Shown in pieces: positions 1 to 7,698 of a DNA stretch of 64,000 nucleotides. The DNA is from Bacteroidales bacterium (GTDB lineage: Bacteria; Bacteroidota; Bacteroidia; Bacteroidales; Tenuifilaceae). The translations under genes were made by a program, and so were the position numbers. Every line of letters begins with the position of its first letter. Positions within the stretch are counted from its first letter, which is position 1. The stretch spans positions 1 to 64,000 of the forward strand of contig JACABB010000007.1 in the NCBI GenBank assembly GCA_013376985.1, given 5' to 3'. The notes below the pieces were generated by a model that worked only from the letters and a program-made list of their open reading frames with translations, ran no database searches and was not told the origin of the DNA.

Positions 1-83
1 ATTATTCCAGCACTCCATTGTTTCAAATAAAACAATTTGACTGATAAACAGATTAATACATTGTTTATTACATCGAACTGACG

Positions 84-2126
84 TTAATTAGATTGCATCT
101 GTTCCATTTCGCTGATTTGCTCCAATAATTCTTGCGCTCTATAAACCTCTTGATATCTCTCTAAAATATCTTTTGCTATCTTCAAATTGCTTTTATTCTT
201 TTTAAATAAATCAACGCCCATAACTAATATTTGGGCATATTCAGTTTCATAGGCTTGTGGGTTTTTTTGGGCAAGTTCACTATAAATCTTCAAGGCTTCC
301 TCGTATTTTTCTTGTGCTTGCGGGAATTCGTTTTTTTCCGAATGTAAAATCGTTAAATTGGTTAAGATTTTAGCCACAGTGGGCAAATACGTTCTTGAAT
401 TTTCCTGGGCTAGATACTTATAGATATTCAAGGCTTCCTCATATTTTTCTTGAGCCTGCAGAAATTCGTTATTATCCTTTTGTAAAATCGCCAGATTGTT
501 TAAGGTCATTGCCACATCTGGCAGATACATCTTTGGATTCTCTTTGGCTAGTTCTCTTTGTATCTTCAGAGCCTCTTCGTATTTTTTTTGGGCTTGCGGA
601 AATTCATTATTATCCTTTTGTAAAACAGCCAAATTGTTCAAGGTTGCTGCAACATTAGACTGATAGGTCTTAGAGTTCTCTTGGGCTAGATATCTATAAA
701 TCGTCAAGGTCTCCTCGTATTTTATTTGGGCTTGCAGGAATTCATTATTATCCTTTTGTAAAATCGCCAAATTGTTTAAAGTCATTGCTACATCTGGTAG
801 ATATGTCCTTGAGTCCTCATTGGCTAGCTCTCTTTGTATCTTAAGCACCTCTTTGTATTTTTCTTGGGCTTGTGGAAATTCATTCTTATCCGAATGTAAA
901 ATCGCCAGATTGTTAAGGGTAATCACCACATCAGGCAGATATGTCTTCGGGTTCTTCTGGGCGAAGTCCCTATAAATCTTCAAGGCCTCCTCGTATTTTT
1001 TTTGAACCTGGGTGAATTCATTATTATCTTTTTGTAAAATCGCCAAATTGTTGAGGGTCATCGCCACATCGGGTAGAAACGTTGTTGGGTTCTCTTGGGC
1101 TAGTTCTCTTCGTATCTTCAAAGCCTCTTCGTATTTTTCTTGAGCCTGAATGAATTCATTCCTATCCGCATGTAAAATCGCCAAATTGTTCAAAGTAATG
1201 GCCATATCTGGCAGATAAGTTCTTGGGTTCTTCAGGGCTAGAGTTTGATAAATTTTCAAGATTTTTTGATATAAGCTGGCAGCCTCATCAAAATAGTCGA
1301 GTTTTTTTAAAAAATATGCTGTTTGAAAATAATTTTCTGCTGTTGGTTCTAGTAAAATTAGCTCTTTGTATAAATCTGCCGTCTGAGGGAATGCATAAAG
1401 GCTTTTTGTTGCTTTTATTGATTGTTTTAGCACTAGAATATTCTTTTTCTCTTTCTTCTCCTTTCTCGAAAAATACTCTAACTTTATTTTTTCGGCATCA
1501 CACCCTTGGAAATGCTTCTGAATGTTTTCTAGTACCCTAGCAAAATCTGTTTCCCCTACCGTTTTAAAATGGGTAATTTCATTAGCCAATGCTTCATTCT
1601 GCACAAAAAGCGAAGCTATTACTACCAATAGTAGCTCTTTTATCTCTAGTGATATCTTTCTAGTTTGATACCATTCATTAATTCTTGTCCTTACTTCGTC
1701 TTTGCCATTTTTTAAAGGTAGATTTTTCAGATATTGTTCAATATCATGGGAATCAATGTTTGATTTCTTTATCAACTCATCTAGTTTTTTGTGTGATTCT
1801 GCTATTGTTCCTAGATTTGAGACTTGTCCTTCAATTATTTTTTCACTGTTTTTCAGCATTTGTCCCTCTTTGTTTGAGAACAGAATGTCATATAAAATTG
1901 ATGAAAACAGGTTTATAAAAATACCTGATATAAAAGCGATGATAAGAGAACCAGATAAAAACCATGCTTCCAGATTGGTTAAACTACCATTAAGGGAGTT
2001 CCATTCGAAGCTAAGTACATACTCTAAACGGTTTGTACTATACAAGTAGGCTATTACACCCAGTAGTATAAGAGCGGGTATAAATAATCCTAGTAACCAT
2101 TTGTGTTTTTCAATAAATTTTTTCAT
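84..2126 (-). CDS. Membrane-anchored TPR-repeat protein (paralogue A)
   Basis: A 680-residue protein with two hydrophobic segments near the N terminus (about residues 12-30 and 55-78), a charged linker, then about eight tandem 46-residue helical repeats (about residues 280-645) of the pattern NEFxQAQEKYEEALKIxRxLAxENPxTYLPDVAxTLNNLAxLxxDx. This is a tetratricopeptide array of the kinesin-light-chain-like class, so a protein-interaction role at the inner membrane with the repeats in the cytoplasm is the likely reading. No catalytic domain is visible. It is paralogous to the next gene (3140-4849), which has about two fewer repeats, and both share the same upstream sequence, so the pair arose by tandem duplication. 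The repeats are nearly identical at DNA level (138-bp period), which favours repeat-number change by recombination. The physiological role is unknown. Confidence 0.85.
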   Translation of the reverse strand: MKKFIEKHKWLLGLFIPALILLGVIAYLYSTNRLEYVLSFEWNSLNGSLTNLEAWFLSGSLIIAFISGIFINLFSSILYDILFSNKEGQMLKNSEKIIEGQVSNLGTIAESHKKLDELIKKSNIDSHDIEQYLKNLPLKNGKDEVRTRINEWYQTRKISLEIKELLLVVIASLFVQNEALANEITHFKTVGETDFARVLENIQKHFQGCDAEKIKLEYFSRKEKKEKKNILVLKQSIKATKSLYAFPQTADLYKELILLEPTAENYFQTAYFLKKLDYFDEAASLYQKILKIYQTLALKNPRTYLPDMAITLNNLAILHADRNEFIQAQEKYEEALKIRRELAQENPTTFLPDVAMTLNNLAILQKDNNEFTQVQKKYEEALKIYRDFAQKNPKTYLPDVVITLNNLAILHSDKNEFPQAQEKYKEVLKIQRELANEDSRTYLPDVAMTLNNLAILQKDNNEFLQAQIKYEETLTIYRYLAQENSKTYQSNVAATLNNLAVLQKDNNEFPQAQKKYEEALKIQRELAKENPKMYLPDVAMTLNNLAILQKDNNEFLQAQEKYEEALNIYKYLAQENSRTYLPTVAKILTNLTILHSEKNEFPQAQEKYEEALKIYSELAQKNPQAYETEYAQILVMGVDLFKKNKSNLKIAKDILERYQEVYRAQELLEQISEMEQMQSN

Positions 2127-2242
2127 ACAATTTTAGTTTATTAAGAATCTTATTTATAATGATAACAGCTGCTAATTAAACTTTTATCAAACGGTATATT
2201 AATACGAATATTTTTATTTATAGTATTGATCTTTGTAATCCT

Positions 2243-2275
2243 AGAGTTTCGAACTTTTTAAAAGTCCGGAACTCT
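2243..2275. repeat. Short imperfect palindrome, copy 1
   Basis: Inverted repeat with 15-nt arms (AGAGTTTCGAACTTT and AAAGTCCGGAACTCT), mismatched at a few positions. A second version lies at 2688-2721 and a degraded half near 5578-5592. It lies among other repeats upstream of the TPR gene and has no clear terminator U-tract. Confidence 0.6.
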
Positions 2276-2302
2276 TATCACATATCAAAACGAAAGTATG
2301 TA

Positions 2303-2690
2303 AAAACATGCTTGCTTGCGCATCAACCCGAATATTTTTTATTTATAGTATTGGTCTTTGTGGGTGGAGTTTAATATAACGACACCTCTAAAAATTACTT
2401 TTGTCTGTCATTCCTGCGAATGCAGGAATCTAACATTAAGTAATTTAGGGATTCCTGCATTCGCAGGAATGACAGGTTAACGTGATGCTCTTGAATTTTT
2501 AGAGGTAACTATAACGGTGTGATGTAGTTCCTTTACCAAAATTATGTAATTGGGCAACAAATATTATGCGGCTCTGCCGCTACGAGGGCATTTAACAATA
2601 TGGATTCACGCTTTGGGTGCGTAGCACCTTGATATTTGTAGGCTATAAGGGCAATAGTTGCAGGGTACAGTAATCTTTTTAAATCCTAGA
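2303..2690. repeat. Dispersed palindrome-rich repeat unit, interrupted by an insertion
   Basis: This stretch is homologous to the repeat at 5085-5575. It contains the same run: a lead-in with CTTGCTTGCGCATCAACCC, then the mini-palindromes GCGGCTCTGCCGC and GGTGCGTAGCACC. A 128-bp element at 2382-2509 splits it. The matching position upstream of the second TPR gene suggests it was duplicated together with that gene. Confidence 0.75.
2382..2509. mobile_element. MITE-like non-autonomous element with target duplication
   Basis: The element has perfect 13-bp terminal inverted repeats (ACCTCTAAAAATT at 2384-2396 and its complement at 2494-2506) and is flanked by a direct duplication TATAACG (2375-2381 and 2510-2516). 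The uninterrupted version of the host repeat at 5154-5180 shows the pre-insertion sequence. Inside is a second perfect inverted repeat with 26-nt arms (2405-2430 and 2450-2475) around a 19-nt loop. There is no coding capacity, so a transposase would have to act in trans; none is in this window. Confidence 0.75.
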
Positions 2691-2721
2691 GTTCCAAACC
2701 TTCTAAAAAGTTCGGAACTCT
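2688..2721. repeat. Short imperfect palindrome, copy 2
   Basis: Second copy of the palindrome at 2243-2275: the left arm begins AGAGTTCCAAACC and the right arm ends TTCGGAACTCT. It sits immediately after the interrupted repeat unit. Confidence 0.6.
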
Positions 2722-2819
2722 TACAAAATTAAGATGTTTGCTTCCAGAGAATCTTTTTGTTTTTGTCAACCAAACGCCATTAGGTTCTTCGAACTCTACT
2801 GGGTTTTCCAAGGTGCAAG

Positions 2820-2849
2820 ACCTTCCAGAGTCGATAGTATCTGGAAGAG
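2820..2849. repeat. Small hairpin
   Basis: Perfect 8-bp arms CTTCCAGA (2822-2829) and TCTGGAAG (2840-2847) around a 10-nt loop. It lies within repeat-rich intergenic DNA; no adjacent gene ends here, so a terminator role is not supported. Confidence 0.45.
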
Positions 2850-2867
2850 TCTGTAGAATATCGCTTG

Positions 2868-3094
2868 CTCAACCCCTTTCCTTAATAATGATAAATTGTA
2901 ATATGAACCCCTTGTCATCCTGAGCGCAGCGAAGGATCTAAGATGCTTCACTCCGTTCAGCATGACAAGAAACGGTGTGTTCAGAAAACCTCAACCCCTT
3001 TCCTTAATAATGATAAATTGTAATATGATCCCCTTGTCATCCTGAGCAAAGCGAAGGATCTTCCCCTTGTCATGCTGAGTGCAGCAAAGCATCT
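2868..3094. repeat. 58-bp direct repeat plus 'TCATCCTGAGC' palindromic repeats
   Basis: A 58-bp segment occurs twice in direct orientation (2868-2925 and 2990-3047) with one or two differences. Each copy runs into a dispersed repeat containing GTCATCCTGAGC and GCGAAGGATCT; at 2914-2966 this forms an imperfect inverted repeat ending in GTTCAGCATGAC, and at 3036-3094 there is a tandem version. The reverse-complement form occurs again at 6254-6306. Elements like this are scattered intergenically in many Bacteroidota genomes. Confidence 0.8.
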
Positions 3095-3139
3095 AATTAT
3101 CCAAAAACAGCCACCATTCAATATTTAATCGGATAACAA

Positions 3140-4849
3140 TTACTCTAATTTCCTTATTAACTTCAATAATTCTTGCGCACTATAAACCTCTTGGTATCTC
3201 TCTAAAATACCCTTTGCTATTTTCAAATTGCTTTTATCCTTTTTAAATAATTTGACACCCATAATTAACATTCTGGCATAATCAATTTCATACGCACGAG
3301 AGTTTTCTTGGGCGAGGTCTCTTTGTATTTTCAGGGCTTCCTCGTATTTTTCTTGGGCTTGCGGAAATTCATTCTTACTCCAATGTAAAACCGCTAAATT
3401 ATTCAGAGTCATTGCTACATCGGGCTGATACGTTCTTGGGTTCTCTTGGGCTAGGTTTCTATAAATCTTTAAGGCCTCCTCGTATTTTTCTTGGGCCTGT
3501 GGAAATTCATTCTTTGCATTTTGTAAAATCGCCAAATTGCTCAGAGTCATCGCCAAATCAGGTAGAAACGTTCTTGGGTTCTCTTGGACTAGGTTTCTAT
3601 AAATCTTTAGTGCCTCCTCGTATTTTTCTTGGGCCTGCGGAAACTCATTCTTTTCCGAATGTAGAATCGCCAAATTGTTTAGAGTCATCGCCACATCGGA
3701 CTGATACGTTTTTGGGTTCTCTTTGGCTAGCTTTTTTCGTATTTCCAAAGCTTCTTCGCATTTTTCTTGGGCCTGCGAAAATTCATTCTTTACATTTTGT
3801 AAATAAGCCAAATTGTTCAAAGTTGTTGCCACATCGGGCAGATATGCTATTGGGTTCTCTTCAGCTAGATCTCTTCTTATCTTCAAGGCCTCCTCGTATT
3901 TTTCTTGAGCCTGTGGAAATTCATTCTTATCCGAATGTAAATCCGCCAAATTATTCAAGGTTTCAGCCACATTGGGTAGATATGCCCTTGGGTTCTCCTG
4001 AGCTAGATCTCTATAAATCTTCAAGGTTTTTTGATATAAGTTGGCAGCCTCATCAAAATATTTGAGTTTATGTAAAAAATATGCTGTTTGGAAATAATTT
4101 TCTGCAGTTGGTTCTACTAAAATCAGCTCTTTATATAAATCAACTGTCTGCTGGAATGCAAAAAGGGCTTCTGTTGATTTAATTGATTGCTTTAGTATTA
4201 AAATATTCTCTTTCTCTACCTTCTCTTTTCTCGAAAAATACTCCTGTTTTATTTTTTCGGCATCACCCTCCTGAAAATACTTCTGAATATTTTCTAATAC
4301 TCCAGCAAAATCTGTTTTCCCTGTCGATTTTAAAAACGTAATTGTATTAGTCAAATCTTCATTTTGTTCAAAAATCACCTTTGTTACCACCAATAACAGC
4401 TCTTTTATTTCGAGAGATATTTTTCTTGCTTGGTACCACTCATCAATTCTTGCGTTTGTTTCCTCTTTGCCATCTTTTAAAGGTAGATTTTTTAGATATT
4501 GTTCAATATCACGGGGATCAATACTAGCGTCTTTTAATAGTTTATCTAATTTTTCATTTGATTCTGAAATTAATTCTATTGAGGTATCTTGTTTCTCATC
4601 TATTTTTAAAAATTCCTTATTGGAATTTGGGGATACAAGTTCATATATGACCGAAGAGACCAAATTAGTTAGGGTGCTGAACGTAAAAGTTGCAATTAAA
4701 GAACCTGCTAAAAACCATTTTTCTACTTTATTTAAAGACTTGAATAATAACTTCCGTTTAGATTTTAATAAATAGCTCAACCGCTTTGTGAAATATAGAT
4801 AAACTATTATCGCTAATAGTATAAGTATAGAAATATAAACACCTATCAT
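3140..4849 (-). CDS. Membrane-anchored TPR-repeat protein (paralogue B)
   Basis: A 569-residue paralogue of the protein at 84-2126, with the same layout: hydrophobic segments at about residues 3-20 and 45-68, a linker with the motif DPRDIEQYLKNLPLKDG, then about six 46-residue tetratricopeptide repeats. The N terminus is shorter. An upstream ATG at 4878 begins a peptide (MKEFIKTLKL) that matches the start of paralogue A but runs into TGA after ten codons, so an indel seems to have removed the original start and translation now begins at 4849. The first membrane segment survives. Likely a membrane-tethered scaffold; no enzyme domain is visible. The duplication includes upstream DNA, since both genes share TTAAGAATCTTATTTATAAT before the start. 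Confidence 0.83.
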   Translation of the reverse strand: MIGVYISILILLAIIVYLYFTKRLSYLLKSKRKLLFKSLNKVEKWFLAGSLIATFTFSTLTNLVSSVIYELVSPNSNKEFLKIDEKQDTSIELISESNEKLDKLLKDASIDPRDIEQYLKNLPLKDGKEETNARIDEWYQARKISLEIKELLLVVTKVIFEQNEDLTNTITFLKSTGKTDFAGVLENIQKYFQEGDAEKIKQEYFSRKEKVEKENILILKQSIKSTEALFAFQQTVDLYKELILVEPTAENYFQTAYFLHKLKYFDEAANLYQKTLKIYRDLAQENPRAYLPNVAETLNNLADLHSDKNEFPQAQEKYEEALKIRRDLAEENPIAYLPDVATTLNNLAYLQNVKNEFSQAQEKCEEALEIRKKLAKENPKTYQSDVAMTLNNLAILHSEKNEFPQAQEKYEEALKIYRNLVQENPRTFLPDLAMTLSNLAILQNAKNEFPQAQEKYEEALKIYRNLAQENPRTYQPDVAMTLNNLAVLHWSKNEFPQAQEKYEEALKIQRDLAQENSRAYEIDYARMLIMGVKLFKKDKSNLKIAKGILERYQEVYSAQELLKLIRKLE

Positions 4850-4943
4850 AATTTTAAAGTTTTAATAAATTCTTTCATACAAATTGAGTCTATTAAGAAT
4901 CTTATTTATAATGATAATAGTATCCAAAAAGCCCTCTGAGGCA

Positions 4944-5030
4944 TTCTGTGCTACTCTGTGTGATAAATTAAGGCATTGTTAAACAGAGATATACTGAGAA
5001 AACACAGAGATACACTGAGAATGAAAATGA
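4944..5030. repeat. Degenerate 'CACAGAGATACACTGAGA' repeat
   Basis: Contains CTGTGCTACTCTGTGTG, then AACAGAGATATACTGAG and ACACAGAGATACACTGAG on the same strand. Fragments of the same family lie at 11536-11632 and 21440-21475. It appears to be an eroding dispersed repeat; no coding function is seen. Confidence 0.55.
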
Positions 5031-5084
5031 AATAGACTTTTGGACAATTCCCTCTTATTAAACAGCATATCAATACGAAAATAT

Positions 5085-5575
5085 ATAAAAACATGCTTGC
5101 TTGCGCATCAACCCCAATATATTTTACTTATAGTATTGGTCTTTGCGGGTGGAATTTAATATTACGGTGCGATGCACCTCTTTTACCAGAATTATATAAT
5201 TGGACTACAAATATTATGCGGCTCTGCCGCCAGTAGAGCATTTAACCAATGGATTCACTTTTCGGGTGCGTAGCACCTTAATATTTGTAGACATATCAAG
5301 ACCATAAGGGCAATAGGTAAAGAGTACCGTAACCTTATCAAACTCAATTTAACGGTGCGATGCACCTCATTTACCAAAATTATGTATGGGCTACAAATAC
5401 TATGCGGCTCTGCCGCCAGTAGAGCATTTAACCCTATGGATTCACGCTTTGGGTGCGTAGCACCTTAATATTTGTAGACATTTCAAGACCATAAAGGCAA
5501 TAGGTACAGAGTACCGTAATCTTATCAAACTCAATATAATGGTGCGATGCACCTTATTTACTAGAATTATATTAA
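5085..5575. repeat. 188-bp tandem repeat built of short palindromes
   Basis: After a lead-in shared with 2303-2380, a unit of 187-188 bp begins at 5165, 5353 and 5540 (the third is cut off near 5575). Each unit carries, in order, GGTGCGATGCACC, GCGGCTCTGCCGC and GGTGCGTAGCACC, which are all 13-bp palindromes with 5-bp arms and 3-nt loops. No open reading frame is conserved. A divergent single copy lies at 2515-2690. Confidence 0.85.
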
Positions 5576-5658
5576 CCCTAGAGTTCTGGACTGTTATGTT
5601 AATAAAACCCTTACAATATCTGTGTTAATAAAATAAGGTTGATTTCGTGGGTTGTTCA

Positions 5659-5714
5659 ATTTTCTACTAAGGTTTTAAAACCTTATTTTCAGATATTTAA
5701 CCTTCGTAGAAAAT
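5659..5714. repeat. Nested inverted repeat
   Basis: Outer arms ATTTTCTAC (5659-5667) and GTAGAAAAT (5706-5714) enclose a perfect 16-bp palindrome AAGGTTTTAAAACCTT (5669-5684). It is AT-rich and not next to a gene end. Confidence 0.5.
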
Positions 5715-5799
5715 TATTGTTCATACAAGAATTTAACCTTATTACCTTATTAGAGGAACGCCGACAATAAATATTGTTTACAATCTTCTTTATACTACC

Positions 5800-6125
5800 G
5801 TTGCAGATCATCAAAATACCATTGCACATCATCAAAACCCCTTTGTAGACCATCAAAACCCCTTTGCAGAATAACAAAATTTATTTGAAGAATAACAAAA
5901 CTTCTTTGAAGACCATCAAAACCTCTTTGAAGACCGACAAAACCCTTTTGCAGAGCAACAAAACCTCTTTGAAGACCGATAAAACCCATTTGCAGACCAA
6001 CAAAACCTATTCGCGCTTCATCAATCGTGAATTGCGAAGGCACAAAACCCTATTGCGAAGCCACAATCGGAAATTGCATTACAATAAAATACCACTGCAT
6101 CTCAATTATCGCATTTTGCGATAGT
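5800..6125. repeat. 21-bp periodic tandem array with phased A-tracts
   Basis: The motif CAAAA (or a one-base variant) recurs at 5812, 5833, 5854, 5875, 5896, 5917, 5938, 5959, 5980 and 6001, i.e. exactly every 21 bp, and weaker copies continue at 6022, 6043, 6064 and 6085. The unit is close to CCTCTTTGAAGACCGACAAAA. Because 21 is a multiple of three, both strands are open and give heptapeptide repeats (GFVGLQR-like on the minus strand, NKTSLKT-like on the plus strand), but the only starts available are GTG and TTG. Twenty-one bp is also two helical turns, so phased A-tracts could bend the DNA. Coding status is undecided. Confidence 0.8.
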
Positions 6126-6253
6126 TTAATCGCAAAAAGTAAGTACACAATCACAAACCGCAAAGTACAAGGGGGGAGGAAATAGGATATATTATAGCCT
6201 ATCTATAAGATGAAATCAAGTTGATTTTCAGTACAGTATTAAATTGTAGTATT

Positions 6254-6306
6254 GTCATGCTGAACGGAGTGAAGCATCTTAGATCCTTCGCTTCGCTCAG
6301 GATGAC
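6254..6306. repeat. Dispersed palindromic repeat, inverted copy
   Basis: Reverse-complement form of the repeat at 2914-2966: it starts GTCATGCTGAACGG and ends CGCTCAGGATGAC, with AAGCATCTTAGATCC in the centre. It sits just downstream of the SsnA-like gene (which ends at 6338 on the minus strand) and could fold as a transcript-end hairpin. Confidence 0.65.
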
Positions 6307-6337
6307 ATCCTACATTGAACTTCCGTTGGTTTGTAAA

Positions 6338-7612
6338 TTACTCCTGCATCTTCTTCCAAAGCCGAAGAGCACGTTCTTTAGAAACCTTCAGAATTTCAGC
6401 CTCATCAACAGTTTGAATTAGCCTGTTTTTCACAATCAGCTTGCCATTCGATATAACATCACAAACATGGTTTGAGTTGATACCGAAGATGAAATGTCCT
6501 AAGAAGTTATTCTGGTTAATCTCAGTAGGAGTGGCGTAATCAAGCACAACAAGGTTATTATCACCATCGCCCTTAAAGCCATTATCCTCGATGTATTTAT
6601 GAACATTTCTGAAACGTTGGTAGGATGAAGGATATGTAATATTATCGAAACCTTGACCTACAAAAAAGGCTGATTTTGCGCTTTGTAGCATATCGCTGTG
6701 CATTCCATCGGTGCCAAGCATTATCCTCGAACCAAGAAACTCGCCGTTAAAATAGCCAACGTTATTATTCAGGTTACTCTCCGTGTTTTGAACCACCCAG
6801 CATGGGGAGTTTCGGATAATATCCTTCTCATCCTCATCGAGGTGAAGGCAATGACCAAGTATTGTTTTAGATGATTTTAGAGCACCATATTCGTTTAGGC
6901 GATTAACAACCCTTTTTCCATACTTCTTGATGCAAAAATCCTGATCATACAAATCCTCGGCAACGTGAATATGGATGCCAGAATTAAAACGATTCATCAT
7001 CTCTACAGATTTCTCCAGAGTCTCATCGTTTACTGTGAATGAGGCGTGCAAACCAACTAGCCCTTGACGTTTGCTTAGATATTCCTCGGTTTCTTCAACT
7101 CCTTCTTTTGAAGATTTAAACCCATCACGATCAGATATTTCGTAGCATAAAAGGTGCGAAACACCAACCTTATCGAATGCTTTAGCAATTGTTTCCAACG
7201 AGCCTTTTACTGCAAAAGGGGAGGCGTGATGATCGATAACGAAGGTGGAACCAGCCTTTGCGCAAGCAATTGCTGTTACCAATGCGCTTGATTCAACCAT
7301 TTCAAGATCAAGGCATTTATCCAGAGTCCACCAAATATATTTTAAAACTTCGTAGAAATTTTCTGGACTTTTCTTGGGAGCACCCATACCACGAGATAGT
7401 GCCGAATAAACATGATGATGTCCAACACCAAACGATTTGGTTACCAATTTGCCAGTGCAATCAAGCACCTCAAGGTTCGATTTATCGGCTATTTGATCGA
7501 TATTTTCAACGAACTGAATCGTGGTTTTATCTTGTTCAACCAAAATATTCTTTTGACTGAATTCAAGCGTTTTCCAGTCAATATAGGTGGCATTTTTTAG
7601 TAGTATAGACAT
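6338..7612 (-). CDS. ssnA: SsnA-like aminohydrolase (amidohydrolase superfamily)
   Basis: A 424-residue metal-dependent aminohydrolase. Visible metal-site motifs are GVGHHHVY near residue 65, HIHVAED near residue 220, LGHCLHLDEDE near residue 255 and GTDGMHSDM near residue 300, the usual order in the cytosine deaminase/chlorohydrolase-like branch. SsnA proteins lie in selenium-dependent molybdenum hydroxylase and purine-degradation clusters and are thought to hydrolyse a ring intermediate. Here it is the last gene of a minus-strand run that begins at 13123 and lies 86 nt downstream of the xanthine dehydrogenase-like gene, which supports this assignment. The exact substrate is not known from the sequence. 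Length is normal and all metal ligands appear intact. Confidence 0.85.
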   Translation of the reverse strand: MSILLKNATYIDWKTLEFSQKNILVEQDKTTIQFVENIDQIADKSNLEVLDCTGKLVTKSFGVGHHHVYSALSRGMGAPKKSPENFYEVLKYIWWTLDKCLDLEMVESSALVTAIACAKAGSTFVIDHHASPFAVKGSLETIAKAFDKVGVSHLLCYEISDRDGFKSSKEGVEETEEYLSKRQGLVGLHASFTVNDETLEKSVEMMNRFNSGIHIHVAEDLYDQDFCIKKYGKRVVNRLNEYGALKSSKTILGHCLHLDEDEKDIIRNSPCWVVQNTESNLNNNVGYFNGEFLGSRIMLGTDGMHSDMLQSAKSAFFVGQGFDNITYPSSYQRFRNVHKYIEDNGFKGDGDNNLVVLDYATPTEINQNNFLGHFIFGINSNHVCDVISNGKLIVKNRLIQTVDEAEILKVSKERALRLWKKMQE

Positions 7613-7625
7613 TCTTAATAGATTT

Positions 7626-7690
7626 TAAACGCAACGTCGCTAAGGCGCAAAGTTAATAATCTTAGCGTCTCAGCGACTTAGCGTTCGGAA
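7626..7690. repeat. Degenerate 'CGCTAAGGCGCAAAG' repeat
   Basis: Contains ACGTCGCTAAGGCGCAAAG and, inverted, CTCAGCGACTTAGCG. It belongs to a family of eroded intergenic repeats also seen at 26066-26156. It fills the gap between the dehydrogenase and SsnA genes. Confidence 0.5.
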
Positions 7691-7698
7691 TTTATGAA

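Noticed and set aside
2738-2923. Small reading frame in the repeat region
   Set aside because: It spans a hairpin and a dispersed repeat and has no recognisable protein features.
3412-4065. Long plus-strand reading frame opposite the TPR gene
   Set aside because: It is the antisense shadow of the 138-bp TPR repeat; the minus-strand frame has the real protein pattern.
5795-6124. Protein-coding gene for heptapeptide repeats
   Set aside because: Frames are open on both strands because 21 is a multiple of three, and only GTG or TTG starts exist; recorded as a repeat instead.
5800-6125. Possible CRISPR array in the 21-bp repeats
   Set aside because: The repeats are contiguous and similar throughout; there are no unique spacers of constant length and no cas gene.
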